A stretch of 64,000 nucleotides of DNA from Thermohalobaculum sp039815685 (GCA_039815685.1 JBCBYV010000005.1:165428-229427), one strand, 5' to 3'. Shown: positions 9,256-17,842, numbered from the stretch's first letter. Translations and numbers: made by a program. The notes: a model not told the origin generated them from the letters alone.

Positions 9256-11601
9256 TCAGTCGCCTGAGAAGCGGTTGTTCTTCGGAAAGCCGCGCGGGGC
9301 CATGCGGCCGGCAGTGGCGCGTTTGGCGATGTAGTCGGCGAGGTCCGCTTCCGTCACTGTCCGGGTCCGCTCACCCATGGGCCAGCTAAGCCCCTGCGCA
9401 AGCGCAAAGATGCGAACGTCCGACAGCCCGCCATCCTTGTATTTCTGGAGCCGCACGCCCTTGCCCCGTCCCATCTGCGGAACTTCGTCGAGCGGAAAGA
9501 CGACGAGCTTACGGTTCTGCCCGACGACCGCGACATGGTCGCCCTGCACCGGAGCGACGGCGGCGAGGCGGGCGGGGGCCTTCACATTCAGCACCACGCG
9601 GCCCGCGCGGGTCTGGGCCAGCGCATCGTCGGCGGCAAGGATGAAGCCGTCCCCGGCCGTGGAGGCGATGAGGTAGCGGGCCTCGGCCACATGCGCGAAA
9701 AGGTCCACGATCTCTGCGTCCTGCGCGAGGTCGACCATCAGTCGCAGCGGCTCGCCCATACCGCGCCCGCCGGGCAGGCGGTCGACACCGAGGGTAAAGA
9801 CGCGGCCGTCCGAGGCAAAGGCCAGCAGACGATCTGTCGACTGCGCATGGAAGGCGAAGCGCGGCCCGTCCCCGTCCTTGAACTTGAAGTCCTGGGCGAG
9901 GTCCTGATGGCCGCGCATCGCCCGGATCCAGCCCTGTTCCGAGCAGACGACGGTGACGGGTTCGCGCTCGACGAGGCTGGTGGCGTCGATCTCCGCGACC
10001 TTGGGCGCTTCGGCAAACCCGGTGCGCCGGGCGCCCGGGGGCCAGGGGACGGTGCTGCGCTTGGCCTCGGCCAAGGCGCCCGCCTCGGTAATGCCTGCGA
10101 GGGCCCGGGGGGTACCGTGCTTGCCCGCCAACTCCTTGATCTGGCTCGCGATCCGCTCCCATTGCTGCGCCTCGTCGGCGAGTAGCGCCTCGAGCCCGGT
10201 CTGCTCTTCGATGAGCCGGTCGCGCTCCGCCCGGATCTCCATCTCTTCGAGACGGCGGAGAGAGCGGAGGCGCATGTTAAGGATCGCCTCAGCCTGCACA
10301 TCCGTCAGCCGAGCGGGGCCGGCGCCCTCGACCACAGCCCAGTCCTCGGCCATCAGCGCCTGTTTCGGCTCGTCCTCGTTGCGGATGATCTCGATCACGC
10401 GGTCGAGGTTGAGATAGGCGATGAGGTAGCCGCCCAGCACCTCGAGCCGGGTCGCGATCTTGGCGAGGCGATGGCGGGAGCGGCGCTGGAGGACGTTGCG
10501 GCGGTGGTCGAGCCAGGCGCGCATGACTTCCGGCAGGGAGCAGACGCGCGGCGTGCGCCCGTCGATCAGCACATTCATGTTGAGGCTGACGCGAAGCTCG
10601 AGATCGGACTGGCGGAAGAGCGTTTCCATGAGCGCGGCGGGGTCGATCCCGCGGGCGCGGGGCTCAAGCACGAGGCGGATATCCTCCGCACTCTCGTCGC
10701 GCACATCGCCAAGGGCCGTGACCTTTTTCGAGGTTACGAGTTCCGCAAGCCGTTCCACCAGCTTGGATTTCTGGACCTGATAGGGGATCTCGGTGACGAC
10801 GATCTGCCAGGTACCGCGGCCGAGATCCTCCCTCTCCCAGGCAGCCCGGAGGCGGAAGCCGCCCCGGCCCGTGCGGTAAGCGTCGAAGATGTTCTCGGCC
10901 GGCTCCACCAGCACGCCGCCCGTGGGAAAGTCGGGGCCGGGCACGAATTCGAGCAGCTTCTCGACGCTCGCATTCGGGTGCTTGATGAGGTGGAGGAGCG
11001 CGCGACAGAGCTCGGCCAGGTTATGCGGCGGGATCGAGGTCGCCATGCCGACGGCGATGCCGGCAGCACCGTTGGCCAGCAGGTTCGGGGCCGCGGCGGG
11101 CAACACCTCCGGCTCCTGCTCCGAGCCGTCGTAGTTCGGGCGGAAAGCGACCGCGTCCTCGTCGAGCCCCTCCATCATCGCCGCGGCGAAGGCCGTGAGG
11201 CGCGCCTCGGTGTAGCGCTGGGCTGCCGGGTTATCGCCGTCGATATTGCCGAAATTCCCCTGCCCGTCGACGAGCGGATAGCGCACGCTGAAATCCTGAG
11301 CGAGACGGGCGAGCGCGTCGTAGATCGCGGCGTCGCCATGGGGGTGGTAGTTCCCCATCACCTCGCCGACGATCTTGGCGCATTTGCGGAATGTGGCGGC
11401 GGGATCGAGGCGGAGGCCGCGCATGGCGAAGAGGATGCGGCGATGCACGGGCTTGAGCCCGTCGCGCGCATCGGGCAGCGCGCGGTGCATGATGGTGGAG
11501 AGCGCATAAGTGAGGTACCGCTCGGAAAGCGCGCGGTCCAAGGGCTCATGCGCCTCCGGCTCCCCGGCCCTCATATCGTCGTCGATCACATCATTAGCCA
11601 T
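9256..11601 (-). CDS. parC: DNA topoisomerase IV subunit A
   Basis: A 781-residue type IIA topoisomerase A subunit. The N-terminal winged-helix/tower region carries DARDGLKPVHRRILFAM, then HPHGDAAIYDAL, and the active-site Tyr in AAQRYTEARL at about residue 131. The coiled-coil region (LRRLEEMEIRAERDRLIEEQ) is around 430-460, and the beta-pinwheel C-terminal part follows from about 500. The pinwheel lacks the GyrA box, which supports ParC rather than GyrA. The residue matching the quinolone-sensitive Ser (83 in GyrA, 80 in ParC) is Ala here. No strong ribosome site precedes the ATG; an internal ATG at codon 10 is an alternative start. Confidence 0.92.
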   Translation of the reverse strand: MANDVIDDDMRAGEPEAHEPLDRALSERYLTYALSTIMHRALPDARDGLKPVHRRILFAMRGLRLDPAATFRKCAKIVGEVMGNYHPHGDAAIYDALARLAQDFSVRYPLVDGQGNFGNIDGDNPAAQRYTEARLTAFAAAMMEGLDEDAVAFRPNYDGSEQEPEVLPAAAPNLLANGAAGIAVGMATSIPPHNLAELCRALLHLIKHPNASVEKLLEFVPGPDFPTGGVLVEPAENIFDAYRTGRGGFRLRAAWEREDLGRGTWQIVVTEIPYQVQKSKLVERLAELVTSKKVTALGDVRDESAEDIRLVLEPRARGIDPAALMETLFRQSDLELRVSLNMNVLIDGRTPRVCSLPEVMRAWLDHRRNVLQRRSRHRLAKIATRLEVLGGYLIAYLNLDRVIEIIRNEDEPKQALMAEDWAVVEGAGPARLTDVQAEAILNMRLRSLRRLEEMEIRAERDRLIEEQTGLEALLADEAQQWERIASQIKELAGKHGTPRALAGITEAGALAEAKRSTVPWPPGARRTGFAEAPKVAEIDATSLVEREPVTVVCSEQGWIRAMRGHQDLAQDFKFKDGDGPRFAFHAQSTDRLLAFASDGRVFTLGVDRLPGGRGMGEPLRLMVDLAQDAEIVDLFAHVAEARYLIASTAGDGFILAADDALAQTRAGRVVLNVKAPARLAAVAPVQGDHVAVVGQNRKLVVFPLDEVPQMGRGKGVRLQKYKDGGLSDVRIFALAQGLSWPMGERTRTVTEADLADYIAKRATAGRMAPRGFPKNNRFSGD

Positions 11602-11746
11602 AGATGTTGTGTACCTGTGGCGCTGCCCGGCGTCCAGCGCCGTCGAACGGGCCCGACTGCGATCCGTCCCGATTTGACACGGCGCAAGGCGCGCGACGCA
11701 ACGCGCGGAGAGACTGGCGCATCATGCAACCATTCGGAGACCTGTC

Positions 11747-11968
11747 ATGGTGCCCGCGGGCTATCACGGCAGCATCGGTCGCATCGATCGGCTGCTGCGC
11801 TTCGTTCTCGGTTTCGCACTGCTCGGCTTCGCCACGCTCTCAGCTTGGGCGGCCGAGCTGGGTGCGGATGTGCAATGGGTGTCGGGCGGCATCGGCGCGG
11901 TGCTGATCGCGACGGCGTCGATCCGCTTCTGCCCGCTCTACAGGATGCTGCGGATCTGTTCTAGCTGA
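11747..11968 (+). CDS. DUF2892 (YgaP-like) small membrane protein
   Basis: A 73-residue protein with the DUF2892 pattern: an N-terminal IGRIDRLLRFVLGFALLGF helix, a second helix with GAVLIATASIRFCPLYRMLRI, and the characteristic FCPLY near the C-terminus. The family forms a two-helix membrane domain, found alone or attached to rhodanese domains as in YgaP. It converges on the thioesterase gene with 5 nt between the stops. Confidence 0.8.
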   Translation: MVPAGYHGSIGRIDRLLRFVLGFALLGFATLSAWAAELGADVQWVSGGIGAVLIATASIRFCPLYRMLRICSS

Positions 11969-11973
11969 GGAGG

Positions 11974-12369
11974 TCAGGGGAGCGGGCGGCTTTTGCCGTG
12001 CTCGTCGATGGCAACGAAGGTGAAGGTGGCGTCGGTCACCTGGAGGTGCTCGCCCGATGGCTGGCGGGTGATCCAGACCTCGACGCCGATGCGCATGGAG
12101 CTGCGGCCCTCGCGCTCCATGACCGCGTGGATCGAGACGACGTCGCCGACGCGGACAGCCTTGAGGAAGGTCATGCGCTCGACGGCGACGGTGGCGACCC
12201 GGCCGCGCGCCCGGCGGCGGGCGAGGATGCTCGCGCCGAGGTCCATCTGCGCCATGAGCCAGCCACCGAAGATGTCCCCGTTCGCGTTGGTGTCCGCCGG
12301 CATGGCGATGGTCTGGAGGGTCACCTCGCTCTCCGGCCTCGGCACCGACCGTGTTGCGGTTTCCGTCAT
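11974..12369 (-). CDS. Acyl-CoA thioesterase, YciA-type hotdog fold
   Basis: A 131-residue hotdog-fold protein. The N-terminal TIAMPADTNANGDIFGGWLMAQMD is the diagnostic YciA/acyl-CoA hydrolase segment, with the catalytic Asp of the NGDIFGGW motif. VERMTFLKAVRVGDVV follows, where the family reads F..pv..GDv. It should hydrolyse acyl-CoAs to free acids and CoA. GGGAGG lies 7 nt before the ATG. Confidence 0.9.
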   Translation of the reverse strand: MTETATRSVPRPESEVTLQTIAMPADTNANGDIFGGWLMAQMDLGASILARRRARGRVATVAVERMTFLKAVRVGDVVSIHAVMEREGRSSMRIGVEVWITRQPSGEHLQVTDATFTFVAIDEHGKSRPLP

Positions 12370-12450
12370 CCTGCATCCTCCCCTTGAGCGCGCCAGAGGA
12401 GCAGAGCGGCGCGGGGATTGGAAGGCGGGGCGGCAGCGGGGGCGCCGGGT

Positions 12451-12562
12451 GCGATGCGCCCCGGCCTCGAGCCGGGGCCTCCTGGGCGGCTGCGTTGACG
12501 GCTGCGACGGAGGCTCCGGGGAGGTTCCAGGGAGGTCCCGGGTCGAGCCCGGGACGCATCGC
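12451..12562. repeat. Composite intergenic palindromic repeat
   Basis: A 112-bp unit bounded by inverted ends GCGATGCG and CGCATCGC. Inside are two separate hairpins: CCCCGGC-CTCGA-GCCGGGG near the left end and TCCCGGG-TCGA-GCCCGGGA near the right. It fills most of the 214-nt gap between the thioesterase and amidoligase genes, both on the minus strand. The layout, two GC hairpins within terminal inverted repeats, matches the short intergenic elements common in Rhodobacterales. Confidence 0.65.
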
Positions 12563-12583
12563 GCCGAGCGGCCGGCCGCTGCC

Positions 12584-13573
12584 TCAGCCGAGGGCGTCGC
12601 GAAGCCGGGTGAGGCGGGCCTCGACCTCGGATTGGGGACCGCCTAGGAGGAAGCGTTCGGCCTCCTCCTCCAGCAACGCCGCATTCGCGGCGAGGCGCTC
12701 GACCGAGATCCAGCGGCGCCAGTCCTCGAGGAAATCCCAGCCCGGCTCGTCGATCCGGCAATCGGGCAGGCGCCAGTGGAAGGCGGGGCGGGCGCTGTTC
12801 TTCTCGTCCGGCAGCAGCTCCGCGAGCAGCCCCGGCGCGATCTCGGCGAAGACGGGCAGCATGTCGAGCTCCATGTTGCGCGTCGGGTGGAAGCGGATGT
12901 GGTCCCCGATCAGCGTCTCGGTATCCGGCGCATAAGCCGGACGCAGGATGTGGCGCGCATAGGCGACCGAGAAGGGATCGATATAGCTCTGGAGTTGCCG
13001 GATCGGGTCGAGCCGCGCGTCGCGCCGGAGCGCAGCCGCGAGGAGGACATAGGCCCGCAGGATGCCGAGGAGATAGCCGGGGGCCGTCGAGGCCACCTCC
13101 ACGTTGAGATGCATGCCGAAGCCCTGCAGCGCCGAGTGCTTCGTGCCCTCCGCCCCCGCCTCCGCGAGCGCCCGGATGAGAGGCTGGAGGCGGCCGAGCC
13201 GGTCATGGGGGATGGGCGGCGCGACGACCTCCACGGGCATGACCGAGCCCGCCAGCGAGGCGACGAGGTCGGCGATCGTCACATCGAGCCCGTCGCGCCA
13301 GCTCTCGGGCAGGTCCTCGATCTTGCCGCGAACGAAGCCCGGATGCGTCCAGCGGGCATCGAGCTCGACCGTGAACTTGCCGAGTTCATCGACGCGAACC
13401 GTGAACTGCTGGGCCGAGACGCGCTCGACCCGGGCGCCGTAGACGCGGGCGACAGTGGCGGCGGCATGCTCGGCGCCGACCCCGCCGAATTCGAGCTCGA
13501 CACCGACCCGGCGCGTCTCTCCCCGCGTCCCCGTCTCAATCGGCAGGGGAGCGTCGGCGATGATCGTGGACAT
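12584..13573 (-). CDS. Putative amidoligase family protein
   Basis: A 329-residue protein of the Amidoligase_2 type (COOH-NH2 ligase fold related to gamma-glutamyl ligases). Visible family features are GVELEFGG at about residue 24, HSALQGFGMHLNVEV near 145, and HIRFHPTRNMELDMLPVF near 227. Members are predicted to form amide bonds on peptides or small amines, but few have been tested. The usual partner genes (a class I glutamine amidotransferase-like hydrolase) are not adjacent here; the neighbour across the start is an HNH protein on the other strand. Confidence 0.8.
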   Translation of the reverse strand: MSTIIADAPLPIETGTRGETRRVGVELEFGGVGAEHAAATVARVYGARVERVSAQQFTVRVDELGKFTVELDARWTHPGFVRGKIEDLPESWRDGLDVTIADLVASLAGSVMPVEVVAPPIPHDRLGRLQPLIRALAEAGAEGTKHSALQGFGMHLNVEVASTAPGYLLGILRAYVLLAAALRRDARLDPIRQLQSYIDPFSVAYARHILRPAYAPDTETLIGDHIRFHPTRNMELDMLPVFAEIAPGLLAELLPDEKNSARPAFHWRLPDCRIDEPGWDFLEDWRRWISVERLAANAALLEEEAERFLLGGPQSEVEARLTRLRDALG

Positions 13574-13635
13574 GGCGCCTCCCAGACACCCGGTGCGGGA
13601 TTTGACGTGGCAGCGGGTTCGGATACCTCGCGCTT

Positions 13636-13986
13636 ATGGCGCGGAAGCTGCGGGAAAGCGAGGCCAGGTGGCAGACGGCGGCGGCGGAGGAAGTGCCGAC
13701 CTGTCCGCTCTGCGGCCGGCAGATCCCGCGCCATGCGCGCCAGTCGCTGCATCACCTCGTGCCGAAGCTGAAGGGCGGGGCGCATGGCGAGACCGTGCTG
13801 CTCCACCAGATCTGCCACAACGAGATCCATGCGACGCTGACCGAAGCGGAGCTTGCGCGGGACTATGCGAGCATCGAGGCGTTACGGAGCCATCCGCGGC
13901 TCGCGCGCTTCATCCGCTGGGTCGCGAAGAAGGATCCGGCCTTCCACAGTCGCAGTCAGAAGAACCCGCGCCGCAAACGACGTTGA
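13636..13986 (+). CDS. HNH endonuclease-like protein
   Basis: A 116-residue basic protein with an HNH zinc-finger nuclease core: CPLCGR at about residues 23-28, HHLVPKLKGG at about 39-48, and CHNEIH at about 61-66. The two Cys of CPLC and the later Cys/His would bind a structural zinc, and the first His of HHLVP is the catalytic base position. Small stand-alone HNH proteins of this kind are common in Alphaproteobacteria, and their targets are unknown. It is divergent from the amidoligase gene, 62 nt away. Confidence 0.8.
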   Translation: MARKLRESEARWQTAAAEEVPTCPLCGRQIPRHARQSLHHLVPKLKGGAHGETVLLHQICHNEIHATLTEAELARDYASIEALRSHPRLARFIRWVAKKDPAFHSRSQKNPRRKRR

Positions 13987-14117
13987 CGAGGCGCGGAGCG
14001 GGCGGCCGCGAGCGGGCGGACCTTTGAGTTGGCGACCGCAAATCCGTTCGCCGGGATCGTTACCCGCGACGCCGATCCGTCCTGCGACCTCGATCCGCTC
14101 CCAAGCGCCCCCGCCCA

Positions 14118-14155
14118 CGATATTGTTGTCTCGTTAGAGTGAACATTATACGAAC
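14118..14155 (-). promoter_or_regulatory. LexA (SOS) box with conserved downstream G-rich tag, copy A
   Basis: Read on the minus strand, GTTCGTATAATGTTC (14155 down to 14141) matches the alphaproteobacterial LexA operator GTTC-N7-GTTC. It contains TATAAT, so it would overlap a -10 element. Exactly 22 nt later the tag GTGGGCGGGGGCGCTTGGG begins at 14118. Copies B (about 57.0 kb) and C (about 27.1 kb) share this architecture. Transcription would run left into the gap before the convergent HNH gene, which ends at 13,986. No plus-strand gene lies close enough to be the obvious target. The rest of the 384-nt gap (13,987-14,370) shows nothing else. Confidence 0.65.
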
Positions 14156-14370
14156 ATTCTGGGTTCGGATGCGCGATCGCTCCAGTCTCGAACGTTACAG
14201 TATCAGCCCGTTCGGCCGGAACTCAGGGAGTTTCGTGGGTCGCGGCGCGATCGTCGTGCGGTTCCGGTGCGCTCTGCGAACCATCCTTTGTCGCCACATG
14301 CGCCTACGTCCTCGCCCTCCGCACCCTGCCGACCTAGATCGCCGCGGGGTGCTGCAGGCGGGAGATCACG

Positions 14371-15246
14371 ATGGCAGAGAAAAGCGTCCTCATCACGGGT
14401 TGTTCCACGGGGATCGGCCATCACGCGGCGCATGCGCTGAAGGCGCGCGGCTGGCGCGTCTTCGCCACGTGCCGAAGGGAGAGCGACTGTGCGCGCCTGC
14501 GGGAGGAGGGGCTCGAGAGCTTCGCGCTCGACGTGACCCTGACCCCCAGCATCGAGGCAGGGGTGGCACGGGTGCTGGAGGAGACCGGCGGCCGTCTCGA
14601 CGCGCTCTTCAACAACGCAGCCCACATGATGCCGGGGGCCATCGAGGATCTGCCGACGCAGGGGCTCCGCGAGATCTTCGAGGCGAACTTCTTCGGCTGG
14701 CACACGCTCACGCAGGCCGTCCTGCCGACCATGCGCGCGCAGGGGCACGGGCGCATCCTGCAGAACTCGAGCATCCTTGGCTTCGCCGCCCTGCCGATGC
14801 GCGGTGCCTATAACAGCACCAAGTTCGCGCTCGAGGGCTACTCGGACACCCTTCGGCTCGAACTCGCGCCCGCAGGCATTCATGTCATGTTGCTCGAGCC
14901 CGGACCGATTGGCACGGCGATCCGGCAGAACGCTCAGGGCCACTATGCCCGATGGACGCGGAAGGACGGCGCCTGGGCGCGGTTCTATCGCGAGGAGCTC
15001 GAGCCCCGTCTCTACGACACCAGCGACAAGAAGGATTTCGGGGAGCTGACCTGCGAGGCGACGACCAAGAAGGTCATCCACGCGCTGGAGGCGCCGACAC
15101 CGCGGCTCCACTACCCCGTCACCTTCCCGACCTGGGCCATGGTCTTCGCCCGGCGCCTGTTCCCTGCGCGCTTCAACGACAAGGTGATCCTGGCAGCCGA
15201 GCTTCGGAAACCGAGCACGCCGCGCGCCGAGGGACGGGCGACATAG
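14371..15246 (+). CDS. SDR family oxidoreductase
   Basis: A 291-residue classical short-chain dehydrogenase/reductase. The cofactor motif is GCSTGIG at residues 10-16 (TGXXXGIG type), NNAAH sits at about 87, and the catalytic Ser and YNSTK (Tyr/Lys) are at about 133 and 149. The Arg of CRRES after the second strand favours NADP(H). The substrate cannot be read from the sequence. It starts 384 nt after the HNH gene and is followed by the small HIG1-like gene. Confidence 0.88.
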   Translation: MAEKSVLITGCSTGIGHHAAHALKARGWRVFATCRRESDCARLREEGLESFALDVTLTPSIEAGVARVLEETGGRLDALFNNAAHMMPGAIEDLPTQGLREIFEANFFGWHTLTQAVLPTMRAQGHGRILQNSSILGFAALPMRGAYNSTKFALEGYSDTLRLELAPAGIHVMLLEPGPIGTAIRQNAQGHYARWTRKDGAWARFYREELEPRLYDTSDKKDFGELTCEATTKKVIHALEAPTPRLHYPVTFPTWAMVFARRLFPARFNDKVILAAELRKPSTPRAEGRAT

Positions 15247-15300
15247 CGCCGCGGCGGGTGCCGCCTTTCGCCATTCTGTGACCTCGCGCGTCGGGGCGCT

Positions 15301-15513
15301 ATGTCGCGCACGATGACACAGACACTCACCGTTCTGGGCGTCGGGGCCTGCATTGCCGTCCTCATCGTCCTCGCCATCGGCGTCGGCGGCTTCGGCTCGG
15401 GCAAGGCGAGCCCGAGCTTCAGCCAGAAGATGATGCGCCTGCGCGTCGCCGCCCAAGCCGTCGCCGTCGTGCTGCTGGTCGCGCTCGCGCTTGTCAGCCA
15501 GAGCGGGGAATGA
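15301..15513 (+). CDS. Twin transmembrane helix small protein (HIG1-domain type)
   Basis: A 70-residue protein with two membrane helices (about residues 8-28 and 48-66) separated by GSGKASPSFSQKMMRLRVAA. The SQKMMRLRV motif between the helices is typical of HIG1-like small proteins, which in mitochondria and some bacteria associate with respiratory complexes. The next gene, the adenosyltransferase, starts 33 nt later, an order typical of Rhodobacterales. A second ATG at 15,313 is a possible start. Confidence 0.75.
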   Translation: MSRTMTQTLTVLGVGACIAVLIVLAIGVGGFGSGKASPSFSQKMMRLRVAAQAVAVVLLVALALVSQSGE

Positions 15514-15546
15514 CAGACCGACGGGCCTGAAGCGGGAGGAGCCGGC

Positions 15547-16119
15547 ATGGTCGTTCTGAACAAGATCTACACGCGCACGGGCGATAAGGGGGAGACGGCG
15601 CTGGGCGACGGCAGCCGGGTTGCGAAGAACAGCGCCCGCGTCAGCGCCTATGGCACGGTCGATGAACTGAATGCGACGCTCGGCATGGCGCGGCTCCATG
15701 CCGAGGGGCTGCTGGCCGAACAGATCGCGCGGATACAGAACGATCTCTTCGATCTCGGCGCCGATCTCTGCACGCCCGATATGGAGCGGGACGGGGAGCG
15801 GGAGTATCCGCCGCTGCGCATGGCCGCCTCGCAGGTCGACCGGCTGGAGGCTGAGATCGATGCGATGAACGCGCGGCTGACGCCGCTCCGCTCCTTCATC
15901 CTCCCCGGCGGCTCGGCGCTCGCGGCGCATCTCCATCTCTGCCGCACGGTCTGCCGGCGCGCGGAGCGCATGACCATCGCGCTCACGGCGAGCGAAGGGG
16001 TGAACGAAGCGGCGCTCAAATATCTCAACCGCCTCTCCGACTGGTTCTTCGTCGCCGGCCGCATCGCCAACGACGACGGCAAGGCCGACATTCTATGGGT
16101 CCCCGGCAAGAACCGCTGA
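15547..16119 (+). CDS. Cob(I)yrinic acid a,c-diamide adenosyltransferase, PduO type
   Basis: A 190-residue PduO-type corrinoid adenosyltransferase that transfers the adenosyl group of ATP to cob(I)alamin. YTRTGDKGETALGDGSRV at residues 8-25 is the ATP-binding N-terminal motif. VDELNA follows at about 38, and the C-terminal signature CRRAERMTI...YLNRLSDWFFVAGR is at about 135-175. Length is normal for the family. GGGAGGAG precedes the ATG. Its last 25 nt overlap the start of the next open frame. Confidence 0.93.
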   Translation: MVVLNKIYTRTGDKGETALGDGSRVAKNSARVSAYGTVDELNATLGMARLHAEGLLAEQIARIQNDLFDLGADLCTPDMERDGEREYPPLRMAASQVDRLEAEIDAMNARLTPLRSFILPGGSALAAHLHLCRTVCRRAERMTIALTASEGVNEAALKYLNRLSDWFFVAGRIANDDGKADILWVPGKNR

Positions 16120-16514
16120 GCGACGCGCTTACCGACGCGCTGGCGGAGGTTTGGTCCTCCGTCGTCCATCTACGCCAGCCCAAGGATCTCGAGGGCTGGC
16201 ACGTCGTGGCGCGCGAGGCAAAGGAACGGATCCTCTCCCGCCGGAGGCAGGATCTGACGCCTCAGGATCTCCACGACTACGTGGAGGACGGGCCCAACGA
16301 GCTGCCGCTTCCCGAGGCGCAGTGGTTCTTGCCGGCGCTCTGCGAGCATATCGCGCGCGGGGAGCATTGCCGTGGTGCTCTCGGCTGGTCGTTCGCGCTC
16401 TCGCTCCTGCCGCGCAGCGGGTTTCCGGAGCGTTGGCCCGACCGGCCGGTGGCGGCAGTCAGGGCGTTCGTAGCAGCGCTTGTCACCGACTACCTCGAAC
16501 ATCCCGATGCCTGA
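16095..16514 (+). CDS. Hypothetical protein, first part of a gene split by an in-frame stop
   Basis: A 139-residue soluble protein that starts inside the end of the adenosyltransferase gene (25 nt overlap). It has an amphipathic N-terminal region (LTDALAEVWSSVVHLR) and a central LPLPEAQWFLPALCEHIARGE segment. The frame ends at TGA 16,512-16,514, but the same frame stays open and coding-like immediately afterwards to 17,009. That suggests one original gene of about 300 codons interrupted by a nonsense change. I do not recognise the family. Confidence 0.5.
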   Translation: MGPRQEPLSDALTDALAEVWSSVVHLRQPKDLEGWHVVAREAKERILSRRRQDLTPQDLHDYVEDGPNELPLPEAQWFLPALCEHIARGEHCRGALGWSFALSLLPRSGFPERWPDRPVAAVRAFVAALVTDYLEHPDA

Positions 16515-17009
16515 AGCGCTGCCTTTGCGGACGATTTGCGCGGGCCGGGCCTGCCGGTGTTCCTCTCCATGGCGGATGAGGGCTGTGTCGGTGTCGAGGC
16601 GGTGTTCGCCGGCGCGGAGGCTGCGCCCGAGGCCGCGCGGACGCGGGAGATCGCGCGCTGGACAGTCGGGAACTACGCCGCGCCCTATGCCGCGCAGGGC
16701 CAACCGGGGTTCGAGGCGGTCGCGGAGTATCTCGCGGCCGATACTTTCGTCTCGCCAAAGGCTATGGATGTCACGAAGTGTTGGCTGGTTCTTCAGGAAC
16801 CTTGGGTGATGATCCCGCGCGCCCTCGAACGGGAGACGGAGCCGGAATGGCAGGATGTGTTGGACGAGGCGGCGACGCTTTGGGCGGCGGCGGCGCGGGA
16901 TGGGCGCGAAGGACGCGCGGTCTCGCCCTGGCGCTCGCGGTCGCGCTATCTGCGCCGGTATCGGCAGAAGCGGCGCCAGCGGTCTGGCCGGGGCCCGACG
17001 ACGGGCTGA
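16515..17009 (+). pseudogene. In-frame continuation of the preceding ORF after a stop codon
   Basis: This stretch continues in the frame of the 16,095-16,514 ORF straight after its TGA, beginning SAAFADDLRGPGLPVFLSM. It has no good start codon or ribosome site of its own; a GTG at 16,536 is the earliest candidate. The protein looks real up to about 16,900 (WTVGNYAAPYAAQGQPGFEA, ALERETEPEWQDVLDEA). It then becomes Arg-rich and low-complexity, overlapping the start of the transglycosylase gene by 163 nt. That tail suggests the original stop has also been lost. Read-through or a sequencing error are alternatives to decay. Confidence 0.45.
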
Positions 17010-17842
17010 GGGCGGTGCCGGCAGGCGCGCTTGCCCCGGAGCGGGCACCGGCGGCGGCGAAGCGGCGGGAGCGGGATGTGGCGGCGCTGGCCAAGGGCGC
17101 GCGGATCTGCGGGCTCATCAAGACTGCCGCGAGCGAGCACGGTCTGCCGCCACCCTTCTTCGCGCGGCTGATCTGGAAGGAAAGCCGGTTCGATGCGAAG
17201 GCGCTGAGCCCAAAGGGGGCGCAGGGGATCGCGCAGTTCATGCCGGCGACCGCGAAGCTCGTGGGGCTCGCCGATCCGTGGGACCCGGCGCAGGCCATCC
17301 CGGCCTCGGCCTCGCATCTTCGCGATCTGCGCAATGCGCTCGGCAACTGGGGGCTGGCGGCGGCCGCCTATAATGCGGGCGAGGGGCGGGTGGACCGGTG
17401 GCTGCGGGGCCGCTCGGGGCTGCCCGGCGAGACGCGGGACTATGTCTATTCCATCACCGGGGAGCCGGCGGAGTTCTTCCGCAAGCGCGCGGCCCGGATG
17501 CCGGATCGCCCGCTCGCAAAGAACACGAGCTTCGATGCCGCCTGTGCAGCACTGCCGATCATCCGCACGCGCTCGGTCTTCGGCACGCCGCGCCTGCCCT
17601 GGGGCGCGCAGGTCGCGGGCAACATCAATCGCAGCCGGGCGGTCGCGCAGATGAGCCGGATCAAGCGCCGCTATGCGCGCGCCATCGGCGGCGCGACGAT
17701 GCAGCTTGTGCCGAAGCGGGGGCCGCGGGGCACGCGCCCGCTCTGGTCCGGTCAGGCGGGCGCGAAGTCGCGGCGCGAGGCATCGCGCATCTGCCGCCGC
17801 ATCAAGACCGCGGGCGGAAGCTGCGTCGTGAGGAAGAACTGA
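16847..17842 (+). CDS. Lytic murein transglycosylase (SLT domain)
   Basis: About 331 residues with a signal peptide (TRGLALALAVALSAPVSAEA). The SLT/lysozyme-like domain at about residues 90-210 carries the catalytic Glu in WKESRFDAKALS, then GAQGIAQFMPATA and AAYNAGEGRVDRWL, which are the family-1 lytic transglycosylase motifs. It should cleave peptidoglycan in the periplasm. The C-terminal third is basic and Arg/Lys-rich. The ATG at 16,847 follows GGAG by about 11 nt. The start lies inside the preceding ORF, which is unusual. Confidence 0.88.
   Translation: MAGCVGRGGDALGGGGAGWARRTRGLALALAVALSAPVSAEAAPAVWPGPDDGLRAVPAGALAPERAPAAAKRRERDVAALAKGARICGLIKTAASEHGLPPPFFARLIWKESRFDAKALSPKGAQGIAQFMPATAKLVGLADPWDPAQAIPASASHLRDLRNALGNWGLAAAAYNAGEGRVDRWLRGRSGLPGETRDYVYSITGEPAEFFRKRAARMPDRPLAKNTSFDAACAALPIIRTRSVFGTPRLPWGAQVAGNINRSRAVAQMSRIKRRYARAIGGATMQLVPKRGPRGTRPLWSGQAGAKSRREASRICRRIKTAGGSCVVRKN

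Noticed and set aside
12451..12562. CRISPR-like or terminator array
   Set aside because: Only two different hairpins inside one inverted-repeat unit; no repeated spacer structure.
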